Part shown: in pieces, positions 1-7,390 of the stretch
How positions within the stretch are numbered: the stretch's first letter is position 1
Layout of the letters: each line of letters opens with the position of its first letter
Source: Planctomycetaceae bacterium
GTDB lineage: Bacteria > Planctomycetota > Planctomycetia > Pirellulales > Pirellulaceae
Direction: 5' to 3'
Assembly (NCBI GenBank): GCA_005773145.1
Contig: SXHS01000276.1
Location: 1-14,574, forward strand
Length of the DNA stretch: 14,574 nucleotides
Notes under the pieces: generated by a model
What the model saw: the letters and a program-made list of their open reading frames with translations, nothing else
Databases searched by the model: none
Told to the model about the DNA's origin: nothing
Program-made: the position numbers and the translations under genes

Positions 1-1833
1 ATCCCCGAGGAGGATCGGTTGCGCCGCATGGCCCAGACGATTCGCCATCGTGGCCCCGATGATGAAGGCGTGTTGGTCGCCGGTTCCGCTGGCTTGGCCC
101 ACCGACGGCTGACCATCATCGATCTCAGCTCGGCCGGTCATCAGCCGATGTCGAACGAAGATGGTACGGTGTGGATCGTCTATAACGGCGAGGTCTATAA
201 CTTCCCCGAATTGCGCGAAGCGTTGCGGCAACCGCACCAGTTTCGTTCTCACACGGACACCGAGGTGCTCATCCACCTGTATGAAGAAGTCGGCGAATCA
301 ATGGTCGACCGACTGGATGGCATGTTTGCCTTTGCCATCTTGGATACCAAGCGTCAGCGGCTGTTTCTGGCCCGAGATCCGTTTGGCATCAAGCCGTTGT
401 ACTACAGTTGGAACGCCGAGCGATTCGTCTTTGGATCGGAGATCAAGCCACTGTTGGCATCGGGCGAAGTAGCACGAGATGTCGACCCCGCGGCGCTCAA
501 CGACTACTTTGATTTTCACTGGATTCCCGCACCTCGCAGTATTTTTCGCGAGGTTCGTAAGCTGCCGCATGCCCACACGTTGTCGATTGACCTGAACCGT
601 TGGGAGCACCAGGTGCGACGGTATTGGCGGCCGCAATACCAACCGGAAACCGGACGTTCGGCGGAGTCGTGGAGTGATGAAATCGCCGAGACCCTGAATC
701 GATCGGTGCGTTCGCAATTGATCTCGGATGTACCACTGGGGACGTTCTTAAGTGGCGGCATCGATTCGTCGTTGGTGACCTATTATGCTGCCAAGAATAC
801 GTCCGGGCGACTCAAGACATTCACGATCGACTTCCAAGAATCGGGCGCTTCCGAGGGTGAGCATGCGCGGTTTATTGCGCAACAGCTGCAAACCGACGCG
901 GTCTTCCGCACGCTCACCGAGGATTCACTGGCGAACCTAGCGTCACTGGCTGAGTACTACGATGAGCCCTTCGCCGATTCGTCATTACTTCCCACTTGTG
1001 CCGTCAGCCGCGTCGCGCGAGAGAGTGTCACGGTGACCTTGTCCGGCGACGGAGGGGATGAGTTATTTACCGGTTATCGTTCCCACCAGATGGCCCATCG
1101 GATTTCGCGACTGGACTACTTACCGACATTCCTTACGGCGGGCCTGTTTGGCACCCTGGCTGCGCTGACGGGGCCGGATACTCGGCTGCATGAATGGAGT
1201 CGACGGTTCGCCTTGCCCCCCACGCGACGCCGCGCGTCGCTCTTGCGACTCCCTGGTCGCTCGATTCGGTTGGACAAATTGGCTCCCGAATTGCGGGAAC
1301 CGACCGAAGCTCGTTTCTGGCACCTTGACCAATACGAGAACGAATTGCGTGGTGTTCCCCCCATCACGCAGGCTCAATTTTACGACATGCTGCTCTACCT
1401 GCCGAATGACATCTTGGTAAAAGTTGACCGGGCCAGCATGGCGAGCAGCTTGGAGGCCCGCGTTCCCGTGCTCAGCCGGCCGATCGCGGAACTCGCGTTT
1501 CGAATTCCCGAATCCATTCGGTTTGATCGACAACTACAAAAGCCGCTACTACGCCGGTTAGTCGCCCGACACTTCGGGGATCGACTGGCGAGGCTCCCCA
1601 AGCACGGCTTCAGCATTCCGCAGAGTCGTTGGATGGCGACCGCCGCCAGTCCTCAACAGGAAGCCGAACTACTCGCGGGGGGGGCCGTGCGTCAGGGTGG
1701 ATTATCGGCCGACGGTATCCGGCGTCTGTTTGCCAGCATTCGGCACGGCAGCGGGCGCTGGCGCACCGATCGCACGGAAGAACTGTTTGCGCTGCTTGTC
1801 TTCCACCACTGGTGGAATCGCTACCTGGCCTGA
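1..1833 (+). CDS. asnB: Asparagine synthase (glutamine-hydrolysing) / amidotransferase family, 5' end missing
   Basis: The frame is open from base 1, so the start lies outside the window. By family comparison about 20-30 residues are missing, including the catalytic Cys2 of the glutaminase domain. Visible in order: HRGPDDEG, YNGEVYN, HTDTEV and RDPFGIKPLYY of the class II glutaminase domain; then SGGIDSS at about visible residue 251, the ATP-pyrophosphatase P-loop; SGDGGDELFTGY; and the C-terminal blocks YLPNDILVKVDRASM, SLEARVPVL and PKHGFSIP. The family makes asparagine from aspartate, ATP and glutamine in the cytoplasm. Many paralogues instead amidate sugars or lipids in polysaccharide clusters, so the exact substrate is uncertain. 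The 3' end overlaps the convergent hydrolase gene by 13 bp. The gene symbol names the family; orthology to asnB itself is inferred. Confidence 0.9.
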   Translation: MPEEDRLRRMAQTIRHRGPDDEGVLVAGSAGLAHRRLTIIDLSSAGHQPMSNEDGTVWIVYNGEVYNFPELREALRQPHQFRSHTDTEVLIHLYEEVGESMVDRLDGMFAFAILDTKRQRLFLARDPFGIKPLYYSWNAERFVFGSEIKPLLASGEVARDVDPAALNDYFDFHWIPAPRSIFREVRKLPHAHTLSIDLNRWEHQVRRYWRPQYQPETGRSAESWSDEIAETLNRSVRSQLISDVPLGTFLSGGIDSSLVTYYAAKNTSGRLKTFTIDFQESGASEGEHARFIAQQLQTDAVFRTLTEDSLANLASLAEYYDEPFADSSLLPTCAVSRVARESVTVTLSGDGGDELFTGYRSHQMAHRISRLDYLPTFLTAGLFGTLAALTGPDTRLHEWSRRFALPPTRRRASLLRLPGRSIRLDKLAPELREPTEARFWHLDQYENELRGVPPITQAQFYDMLLYLPNDILVKVDRASMASSLEARVPVLSRPIAELAFRIPESIRFDRQLQKPLLRRLVARHFGDRLARLPKHGFSIPQSRWMATAASPQQEAELLAGGAVRQGGLSADGIRRLFASIRHGSGRWRTDRTEELFALLVFHHWWNRYLA

Positions 1834-2930
1834 TGGCTGGTGATGCGGGCCTGCTGGTCGCGCGTCTCGTCAAGCTCGGCGACGGTTTCCGATTCCCAGA
1901 CCGCATAGCGGCTCATCGAGTCCATCAAGTTTTGGTCCGCCACATAGAGGTCCCAGTTGTGCTGTTTTCCCACGACACAGGTGGCATCCATCTGGTCGAT
2001 GCGGCTCGCGGCGTCTCCCAAGCAGACCGCGTGCACCAACCCCGTGTACCCTAACGCTTCAACGCCCGGCCGACCGTAGATGCGGCCATAGCGTTTGAGC
2101 GCCGCATCGCGCGAATTGTAAATCAACAGCATCCGATCGATCACCGAGATGGCCTGTCCATGTCGGCGACCAGGCACGAGCCAGTCGTTGTCGAGAGCGG
2201 CGGCAAAGGCGACGACACGATACCGAGGGGGTGAGGCAACCAGCTTTTCCTGCGGGAGCGCCATGCCATCGGCTGCACCGCCCCCCATCAGGTGGAGGGA
2301 CTTGGTAATGATACGCGGGCCAAAACTGTAGCCGATTAAACTGATGCGTTTGGTCGAGGGCATTTCAGCCAGAAAGCTGCCTAAGTAATACCCCTCGCTA
2401 ATGGTGCGGCTGGCCTTGATTCGCGTATCCTTCACGGGTGCCGCCACCTTGTCACTCGGCCACGACCAGATCACGTGACAAAATCGGCGATGGGCCGGAG
2501 TTCGCTGACGAAGTTCGCAATAGATGCGCATGCCACGCCGAATGGCGTCCGCCGCGTCCACCCGGTTTCCGTCCACGTACAACGTGGTAACCGAATTGGG
2601 ATCCTGATCGGCATCAACCTGAGAGGTTAATTCGCTCACGGTGGATCGCCGCCATCGGCCTCCGACTTGGGATTGCCAGACTCGCAGATCCTCGGACGTA
2701 AAGTGACCGGGTTGGGCGCACCCCAGGTGACGTGTGCTGATCAACCACACGGAATCCTCACCCGCGCATCTGTCGGGCTCACATACCCGTTCTGGGAGCA
2801 GATCGTCGTCGGCCCACGAAGTGACATGCGGACACAACAGGCACCCCATCAAACAGAGGGAGCGCAGTAAGGCTCGCCACGGGGGTATAAGATCGGCGGG
2901 GCTCCAAGTCCCCATCATATCCACATCCAT
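1821..2930 (-). CDS. Exported alpha/beta-hydrolase-fold protein, function unknown
   Basis: This gene encodes 369 residues. I chose the ATG at 2930 because GGAG lies five bases upstream; an in-frame TTG at 2945 and ATGs at 2918 and 2915 are alternatives. The N-terminus has a hydrophobic stretch (ALLRSLCLMGCLLC) followed by SWA before an acidic DDD, which reads as a signal peptide, so the product is probably exported. ISLIGYSFG is a nucleophile elbow (G-x-S-x-G, Ser202). An Asp in YNSRDAAL (about 275) and a His in KQHNWDLY (about 324) lie in the right order to complete a Ser-Asp-His triad. The triad assignment is inference from order and spacing. The substrate is unknown and no named family is recognised. 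The 3' end overlaps the asparagine synthase gene by 13 bp in the convergent direction, leaving no room for an intergenic terminator. Confidence 0.75.
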   Translation of the reverse strand: MDVDMMGTWSPADLIPPWRALLRSLCLMGCLLCPHVTSWADDDLLPERVCEPDRCAGEDSVWLISTRHLGCAQPGHFTSEDLRVWQSQVGGRWRRSTVSELTSQVDADQDPNSVTTLYVDGNRVDAADAIRRGMRIYCELRQRTPAHRRFCHVIWSWPSDKVAAPVKDTRIKASRTISEGYYLGSFLAEMPSTKRISLIGYSFGPRIITKSLHLMGGGAADGMALPQEKLVASPPRYRVVAFAAALDNDWLVPGRRHGQAISVIDRMLLIYNSRDAALKRYGRIYGRPGVEALGYTGLVHAVCLGDAASRIDQMDATCVVGKQHNWDLYVADQNLMDSMSRYAVWESETVAELDETRDQQARITSHQAR

Positions 2931-2971
2931 GAGGGCTCCATCCAACGACCGGGCTAGGCACTATCCGTCGC

Positions 2972-2977
2972 ATTGTA
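2972..2977 (-). promoter_or_regulatory. Candidate -10 box for the hydrolase gene
   Basis: Read on the minus strand this is TACAAT, five of six matches to the sigma-70 -10 consensus, about 42 bases upstream of the chosen start at 2930. No convincing -35 element is visible 16-18 bases further upstream, so this is only a weak promoter call. Confidence 0.22.
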
Positions 2978-3037
2978 ACCAGCCACTCTAAATCTAGCAC
3001 GCAAATGCGCACGTGTTGTCAATTCGCCACATCAATT

Positions 3038-3053
3038 TGTGAAAAAAATCACC
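3038..3053 (+). promoter_or_regulatory. CRP/FNR-family-like operator dyad
   Basis: TGTGA, six A residues, then TCACC. This matches the CRP half-site arrangement TGTGA-N6-TCACA except at the last base. It sits between two divergent genes, about 16 bases upstream of a candidate -35 box (3062) for the lipoprotein gene and about 60-70 bases upstream of the candidate -10 of the hydrolase gene. The match is seen directly; binding by a CRP/FNR-family regulator is inference. Confidence 0.35.
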
Positions 3054-3061
3054 CGTTGCGT

Positions 3062-3089
3062 TTGCACATCAACAGATGTGATGTAGAGT
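3062..3089 (+). promoter_or_regulatory. Candidate sigma-70-type promoter for the lipoprotein gene
   Basis: TTGCAC (3062-3067), a 16-base spacer and TAGAGT (3084-3089). A perfect 6-bp inverted repeat, CACATC-N4-GATGTG (3065-3080), lies across the spacer and overlaps the -35 box, where a bound repressor could block polymerase. The start codon is 60 bases downstream. Confidence 0.4.
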
Positions 3090-3148
3090 TGCCTAGCCCA
3101 CCTATCCGCATCCGCACGGATAAGCAGACCCTCCCGGAGACACGACCC

Positions 3149-3649
3149 ATGAAACGTGCGCAATTGGTAGCGATTGTATTGTTGATGAGCGTCTGTCTCG
3201 TTGGTTGCCGGCGCATGGGGAACGGCGGCCTGTTTGGACGACGCGGTGCCCCTTGCGGAAACTACGCCCCCTATGCGGCCGCCCCTTATGCGGGCCAGCC
3301 CAACCCCTATGCGGGTTGCGCGCCGGCCGCGATGCGGGCCCCAGCCTACGCTCCCCCCGCCTGCGCGACCGGAGGTTGCGCCCCGGGCGGGTACACCAAT
3401 TACTCCAGTGGCGCGTTCGGTTCAGGGGCCATGTTTGACGGTGGTGCCCCCATGGAGATGGGGGGGCCTGGGTTCGACGATGGGGCAACTGTCAGCACGG
3501 GCTCTCCAATCGAGTCGGGCCCCGAAACGATTGGCCCTGGCTACTCAGCAGGTCCGGCCATCCTCACCGGCGTCACCGAGGATCGAGCTATGAACAGCTC
3601 CAACGAGTTGCCGGGGCCACGAAATTCCGGCAGCGATAGTCGCAACTGA
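3149..3649 (+). CDS. Small Gly/Pro/Ala/Tyr-rich lipoprotein
   Basis: This gene encodes 166 residues. I chose the ATG at 3149 because GGAGA lies eight bases upstream and because it gives a classical lipoprotein leader: MKR, a hydrophobic core and the lipobox LVGC, with Cys20 as the predicted lipid-modified residue. The upstream in-frame ATG at 3005 precedes the candidate promoter and is rejected. The mature part is low complexity. It has three PYA units at about 3267-3315, several isolated Cys residues, a Gly/Ala/Pro middle and an acidic Gly-rich tail ending in PGPRNSGSDSRN. No enzymatic domain is visible. Composition suggests a flexible surface or envelope protein, anchored to a membrane by lipid. 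It lies 120 bases upstream of the transglutaminase-like gene on the same strand, so co-transcription is possible. The family is not recognised. Confidence 0.8.
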   Translation: MKRAQLVAIVLLMSVCLVGCRRMGNGGLFGRRGAPCGNYAPYAAAPYAGQPNPYAGCAPAAMRAPAYAPPACATGGCAPGGYTNYSSGAFGSGAMFDGGAPMEMGGPGFDDGATVSTGSPIESGPETIGPGYSAGPAILTGVTEDRAMNSSNELPGPRNSGSDSRN

Positions 3650-3713
3650 AATCCGCCTTTATCGTCCGGCAGCGCATCGTCTCGGCGAAGCGTTAGTTAA
3701 GATAGAGAGATAT

Positions 3714-3739
3714 GGGGCGCTCGGGTGGTCGCGCGCCCC
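3714..3739 (+). other. GC-rich hairpin between the lipoprotein and transglutaminase genes
   Basis: GGGGCGC (3714-3720) and GCGCCCC (3733-3739) form a perfect 7-bp stem around a 12-base loop. No T-run follows, so it is not a typical intrinsic terminator. It lies 30 bases before the chosen start of the transglutaminase-like gene and could be a leader structure or a processing barrier. Confidence 0.3.
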
Positions 3740-3769
3740 CGGACCAAGTTTCCGGCTGCCGGAACTCAA

Positions 3770-4741
3770 ATGGCGATGCCACGCGCAATCATCATCCTCA
3801 CGACGATCGTGACCACGTTACTGTCCGCGACAGCTGTCGTGGCCCAGTTCGGCGACTCGCCGGCCGCGACGACGGAACTCACCGGACCGACCCATAGTTC
3901 TAAGTGGAAGGTGGGCGTTGTGGTTGATGCCCAGGGCGGACCATGCGTGGGTTTGGTCGGTACCCTTCCGATACCCGCCAACTGGCCGGAACAGAAGGTC
4001 GATGTCGTCGAGGAAGAAATATCACCAGATGTCAAGAAGGTCCGCTATCGCACGCTGGAAAAAAGCGTCAAGCAGATGGTGATTGAAATCCCCCGTCTGG
4101 CGAGCGGCGACACCGCCAAGGCCTTAGTAACCCTCGACATCCAGCGAACGCTCGTCCCCGCTCCCACGAATACGGATGATCTGCGCATCCCGTCGGAGAT
4201 CCCCTCGGAGGTGCGCCCCTACCTAAACGCCAGCCCCTACATCGAGGTGCGACACCCCATGATCGTCAAATTGGCCAAGCAGCTGCGGAAACCGGAGCTG
4301 GCCGGATGGAAGCAAGTCGAGGCCATTTATGATCATGTTCGCGATCACGTACGTTACGAAAACGGCAGCTTGAAAGGGGCGTTGGCCGCATTGCGTGATG
4401 GTACGGGGGACTGTGAAGAACTCACCTCGCTGTTCATTGCCCTCTGCCGTGCCAACAAGATCCCAGCGCGTACCGTGTGGGTCCCAGACCACTGTTACCC
4501 TGAGTTTTACCTGGAGAACGCCGACGGCGAGGGCCAGTGGTACCCCTGCCAGGCCGCAGGCCAACGTGAATTCGGTACGATCAGCGAGAAACGGCCTATC
4601 CTGCAAAAAGGGGATAACTTCAAGGTACCAGATCAAAAAGGGGCCCAACGCTATGTGGCCGAGAACCTGACCGGAGGCGCTGCACGCGGCGGCGGAAAAC
4701 CACGCGTGGAATTCATTCGCCAGCTGCTGACCGACGGTTAA
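3770..4741 (+). CDS. Exported transglutaminase-like (papain-fold) protein
   Basis: This gene encodes 323 residues from the ATG at 3770. An in-frame GTG at 3725 would add 15 residues before the signal peptide and is less likely. The Shine-Dalgarno is weak either way. The N-terminus PRAIIILTTIVTTLL...ATAVVAQ is a signal peptide. An N-terminal beta-rich region (about 30-160) precedes a transglutaminase core. GDCEELTSLFIALCRANKIPARTVW contributes the presumptive catalytic Cys215, and DHCYPEFYLE contributes His241. The usual W-x-x-D that supplies the third triad residue reads WYPCQ here (257-261), so the Asp is absent or located elsewhere. The fold suggests a cysteine peptidase or cross-linking-type enzyme acting outside the cytoplasm; substrate unknown. 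A relic of a small heat shock protein gene begins two bases after the stop. Confidence 0.82.
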   Translation: MAMPRAIIILTTIVTTLLSATAVVAQFGDSPAATTELTGPTHSSKWKVGVVVDAQGGPCVGLVGTLPIPANWPEQKVDVVEEEISPDVKKVRYRTLEKSVKQMVIEIPRLASGDTAKALVTLDIQRTLVPAPTNTDDLRIPSEIPSEVRPYLNASPYIEVRHPMIVKLAKQLRKPELAGWKQVEAIYDHVRDHVRYENGSLKGALAALRDGTGDCEELTSLFIALCRANKIPARTVWVPDHCYPEFYLENADGEGQWYPCQAAGQREFGTISEKRPILQKGDNFKVPDQKGAQRYVAENLTGGAARGGGKPRVEFIRQLLTDG

Positions 4742-4743
4742 AC

Positions 4744-4839
4744 GATGAGGTAGCCGCTGAGTACAAGGAGGGGGTCTTGATGATCACCCTGCCCAAGTGC
4801 GAGGCAGCGCAAGCCCGCAAGATCAAGGTTAAGGGCTGA
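4744..4839 (+). pseudogene. Detached C-terminal tail of a small heat shock protein (Hsp20 relic)
   Basis: Thirty-one codons and a TGA read DEVAAEYKEGVLMITLPKCE followed by AAQARKIKVKG. This matches the end of the alpha-crystallin domain and C-terminal extension of bacterial Hsp20 proteins: the (A/V)-x-A-x-Y-x-(N/D)-GVL-x-(I/L)-x-LPK-(A/S)-E block, then a basic KPRKI-x-V-type tail. The rest of the gene is missing: the same frame upstream runs out of phase into the transglutaminase gene and shows no Hsp20 similarity. The relic starts two bases behind that gene's stop, so the junction coincides almost exactly with the gene end. No start of its own is evident apart from an internal ATG at 4780. 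The match is seen directly; loss by deletion or rearrangement is inference. Confidence 0.72.
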
Positions 4840-4851
4840 GTGCTGGCAGCT

Positions 4852-4883
4852 AGCCCCGACCCGCGTGTGACGGGGGCTCTCTT
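4852..4883 (+). terminator. Terminator-like hairpin behind the Hsp20 relic
   Basis: AGCCCC (4852-4857) pairs with GGGGCT (4873-4878) around a 15-base loop and is followed by the short pyrimidine run CTCTCTT. The stem is GC-rich but the U-tract is poor. It may be the original terminator of the lost hsp20 gene, and it could now end transcription from the transglutaminase gene. Confidence 0.4.
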
Positions 4884-4910
4884 GATCGATTCGCTGCTAA
4901 TTGGTACGAT
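4882..4910 (+). promoter_or_regulatory. Candidate promoter for the DUF481 gene
   Basis: TTGATC (4882-4887), a 17-base spacer and TACGAT (4905-4910), each four of six matches to the sigma-70 consensus at ideal spacing. A small hairpin, GCCTA-N6-TAGGC (4916-4931), lies just downstream in what would be the leader. The start codon is 53 bases beyond the -10. Confidence 0.38.
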
Positions 4911-4963
4911 CCGCCGCCTAAGGGACTAGGCAGGCGGGGCGGTCGGTCGGCGGGAATTCAACC

Positions 4964-5857
4964 ATGCGCGGACATCGGATTGGCTGTTTGTGCTTGTATC
5001 TCGTGCTGTTCGGGGCGCTATGGGCGTGGGCTGCGACTGCGACTGCGCAGTTGCCGCCGGCCAGCGGGACCCTTCCCGTTCCAGGCGGGGTTCCGATTCC
5101 GGGGCCCGGCATCGACCCGGTTGCTTTGCCGAGTCAGATTCCTCCGCCGGAGCTTCCTCTTGAGTCGTCGGAGGCTTGGTATTCCCCAATGAATTGGTTT
5201 GGGCCCGAGATGTGGGAGGGGAGTGTCGAGGTTGGCTTGAACGCCGCCTCTGGCAACACGGAGAGCGTTAGCTTGCGGACTGGTGCGAAGTTAACACGCG
5301 AGACGGATTCGACCAAAGGCCTGGTCGAATTGACGTACGCTCGCAACGAAGCCAACGGCGTGGAAACCCAACACTTTGCACAGGGTGAGGCCCGTGGTGA
5401 CTTTAAGTTTGCCGAGTCTCCCTGGACGTTGTTTCAAATTTCTCGGTTGTTGTACGACGAGTTTCGTCCGTTTGACGTGCGGCTGTCGTTCAGTGCCGGT
5501 TTGGGCTACCGCTTTTGGGACTCGGAAAACTTAAAACTAACGGGCCGCTTTGGTCCCGCCGTTTCCCACGAAGTCGGCGGCGTTGACGACTCATGGGTGC
5601 CGGAGGCATTGTTTGGGGTCGACTGGGAGCAAAAACTGACCGAACGTCAGAAAATCACCATGACGACGGATTACTTCCCCGCTTGGGAAGATTTCAATGA
5701 CTACCGCATCGTCTCGAATGTCGCCTGGGAGGTCCTGCTGGACGAGGCCTCCAATCTCAGTTTGAAACTGGCTGCCATCGACAACTACGACAGCACTCCG
5801 TCGGGAGCTCGTCCGAACGACATCAACTATTCGCTGCTTTTGCTCTGGAAGCTCTGA
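4964..5857 (+). CDS. DUF481 (YdiY-type) outer-membrane protein
   Basis: This gene encodes 297 residues. The N-terminus has a clear signal peptide (CLYLVLFGALWAWAATATAQ) and a Pro-rich linker with PVPGGVPIPGPG (about 31-66). From about residue 84 the protein shows alternating hydrophobic and polar beta-strands: WEGSVEVGLNAASGNTES, then LTYARNEANG, SRLLYDEFRPFDVRLSFSAG, LGYRFWDSENLKLTGRFGP and a C-terminal YSLLLLWKL. The S-G-N-T-x-S pattern, alternating strands and final aromatic strand are typical of DUF481 proteins, which are predicted outer-membrane barrels related to E. coli YdiY. The C-terminal strand ending in a bulky hydrophobic residue fits outer-membrane insertion. The molecular role is unknown. 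The Shine-Dalgarno is weak (GGCGGG). The 3' end overlaps the convergent der gene by 31 bp. Confidence 0.85.
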   Translation: MRGHRIGCLCLYLVLFGALWAWAATATAQLPPASGTLPVPGGVPIPGPGIDPVALPSQIPPPELPLESSEAWYSPMNWFGPEMWEGSVEVGLNAASGNTESVSLRTGAKLTRETDSTKGLVELTYARNEANGVETQHFAQGEARGDFKFAESPWTLFQISRLLYDEFRPFDVRLSFSAGLGYRFWDSENLKLTGRFGPAVSHEVGGVDDSWVPEALFGVDWEQKLTERQKITMTTDYFPAWEDFNDYRIVSNVAWEVLLDEASNLSLKLAAIDNYDSTPSGARPNDINYSLLLLWKL

Positions 5858-7194
5858 CGCGACGTTCGTTCGGCCCCATCTTTCTTACGTGGCTGCAAAA
5901 ACAGTCGTATGGGAACTTCGCCAAAGGGCAAGTGATCTCGGAAGACGCTCAGCAAGTAGCGCCGGTAGTCCTCGGAAAATGCCTTGGGATTACTGCAGAA
6001 CAGCGCAATCGTGGGGGGCTGAATGTCGATCTGAGTGCCGTAATAGATCTTGGGCAACCGTTGTTGATACAAAGGGGGAGGGTGCAATTTCAACGCCCTT
6101 TGCAACAGCTCATTCAAGCCGGCGGTAGCCACGCGTTGACGGGACTGCTTAAAGAGCATCTGGGCATGGTTGATCAGCGTCTTGACGTTCTTGCCGGTCT
6201 TGGCCGTGATGAATGCGATTGGGGCGTACTTCATCGTGGTGAATGCATGTTGCAGATGCTCTGCCCATTGCCCCGTGACGGCCTTTCCTAGCAGCATATC
6301 CCACTTATTAACTACAAAGATGCAGGGCTTGTGTTCGGCCGCAATATAGTTGCATAGCTGCCGATCGACTTTACTGATCGGTTCGTTGGCATCGAAAAAA
6401 GCCAGTACGACATCGGCGCGACGAATGCTGCGATGGGCGCGATGGCTTCCATAAAAATCGATATCCCGGTTGAAGCTCCCCGCACGCCGCAGGCCTGGCG
6501 TGTCGATGGCCACGAACGACCTGCCGTCCAACTCAAAGCGGACATCCACGCTGTCGCGTGTCGTGCCGGCAACCTCGCTGACAATCATGCGATCCGACTG
6601 CGCCAGCGTGTTGACAAAAGTGCTCTTCCCAACGTTGCGGCGGCCTACGATGGCCAGCTTCATTTCAGGCTCGGTCTCGGGCCGGTCATCCAATACCGCA
6701 GGCAGCTGCGGAAGGATCGCCTCGATCAACTCCAGACGGTTTCGATTGGCTCGCGTGCTCGTGATGAGCGGGCGACCGAATCCCAACCGGACAAAGGCCT
6801 CGGCGTCGGAATCCCAGCGAGGACTATCCGCCTTGTTCGCCACCAAAAGCACGGGCTTGCCGATCCGGTGAAGCCGTTGGGCGATGGTTTGATCGAGCGC
6901 CGTGATGCCGGCCTGGGTGTCCACGACCATCAGCATCATGTGCCCGTCCCGCATGCCTGCGTCAATCTGCTGTTCGACCTCTCGGGTCAGTTGGTCGACA
7001 TCCTCGATTCCCATGCCCCCCGTGTCGACGATGTCGAAGTAGCGTCCCTCGTGCTCGACCGTAAAGCTCTGGCGATCGCGCGTAACCCCGGCCATGTCGT
7101 CCACGATGGCCAGACGCTTTCGAGCCAGCCAATTGAACAGACTGGATTTGCCCACATTGGGGCGGCCGACGATGACAACTTGAGGAAGGGCCAT
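5827..7194 (-). CDS. der: Ribosome-assembly GTPase Der (EngA)
   Basis: This gene encodes 455 residues from the ATG at 7194, where MALPQVVIVGRPNVGKSS lines up with the usual family start. ATGs at 7236 and 7242 would add 14-16 residues; the one at 7236 has AGGA five bases upstream, so a longer product cannot be excluded. Two GTPase domains are visible in tandem. The first has GRPNVGKS (10-17), DTGG (57-60) and NKAD (120-123). The second has GRRNVGKS (183-190), DTPG (230-233) and NKWD (295-298). A KH-like C-terminal domain follows (IYYGTQIDIQPPTIALFCSN, then PIRLFLQPRKK). Der is a cytoplasmic GTPase needed for maturation of the 50S ribosomal subunit. In the first domain the usual G5 'SA' reads TSTRANRN. 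The 3' end overlaps the DUF481 gene by 31 bp. Confidence 0.96.
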   Translation of the reverse strand: MALPQVVIVGRPNVGKSSLFNWLARKRLAIVDDMAGVTRDRQSFTVEHEGRYFDIVDTGGMGIEDVDQLTREVEQQIDAGMRDGHMMLMVVDTQAGITALDQTIAQRLHRIGKPVLLVANKADSPRWDSDAEAFVRLGFGRPLITSTRANRNRLELIEAILPQLPAVLDDRPETEPEMKLAIVGRRNVGKSTFVNTLAQSDRMIVSEVAGTTRDSVDVRFELDGRSFVAIDTPGLRRAGSFNRDIDFYGSHRAHRSIRRADVVLAFFDANEPISKVDRQLCNYIAAEHKPCIFVVNKWDMLLGKAVTGQWAEHLQHAFTTMKYAPIAFITAKTGKNVKTLINHAQMLFKQSRQRVATAGLNELLQRALKLHPPPLYQQRLPKIYYGTQIDIQPPTIALFCSNPKAFSEDYRRYLLSVFRDHLPFGEVPIRLFLQPRKKDGAERTSRQSFQSKSSE

Positions 7195-7390
7195 AGCGCG
7201 ACGAATAGCCGAGGGCGGGGAGTAAAGGGCGGACATCCCCATCCTAACCGAACCGATCCGCCTACGCCATTGTCGACAGGAACGAATCGCCGAGCCAAAC
7301 TGACATCACTTTGATTCGCCGACTGCCATCAACTTGACCTCTCGCGGCTACCGGGAAGCGTCGTGCCAGACCTGCGCGGTGACGAATCTG

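Noticed and set aside
3005..3148. N-terminal extension of the lipoprotein from the ATG at 3005
   Set aside because: It would precede the candidate promoter and put 48 residues before a textbook lipoprotein leader; the ATG at 3149 has its own Shine-Dalgarno.
3267..3315. Tandem repeat of CCCTATGCGG-like units as a repeat array or CRISPR
   Set aside because: Only three imperfect copies at unequal spacing; they encode PYA units of the lipoprotein's low-complexity region.
4780..4839. Nineteen-residue peptide with a perfect AAGGAGG eight bases before ATG
   Set aside because: The AAGGAGG and ATG are ordinary codons (Lys-Glu-Gly and Met) within the conserved Hsp20 tail, so the resemblance to a ribosome binding site is probably coincidental.
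6433..7314. Long plus-strand open frame (293 codons) opposite der
   Set aside because: It is antisense to two clearly conserved GTPase domains, has no recognisable motif and reflects the GC-rich codon pattern of der.
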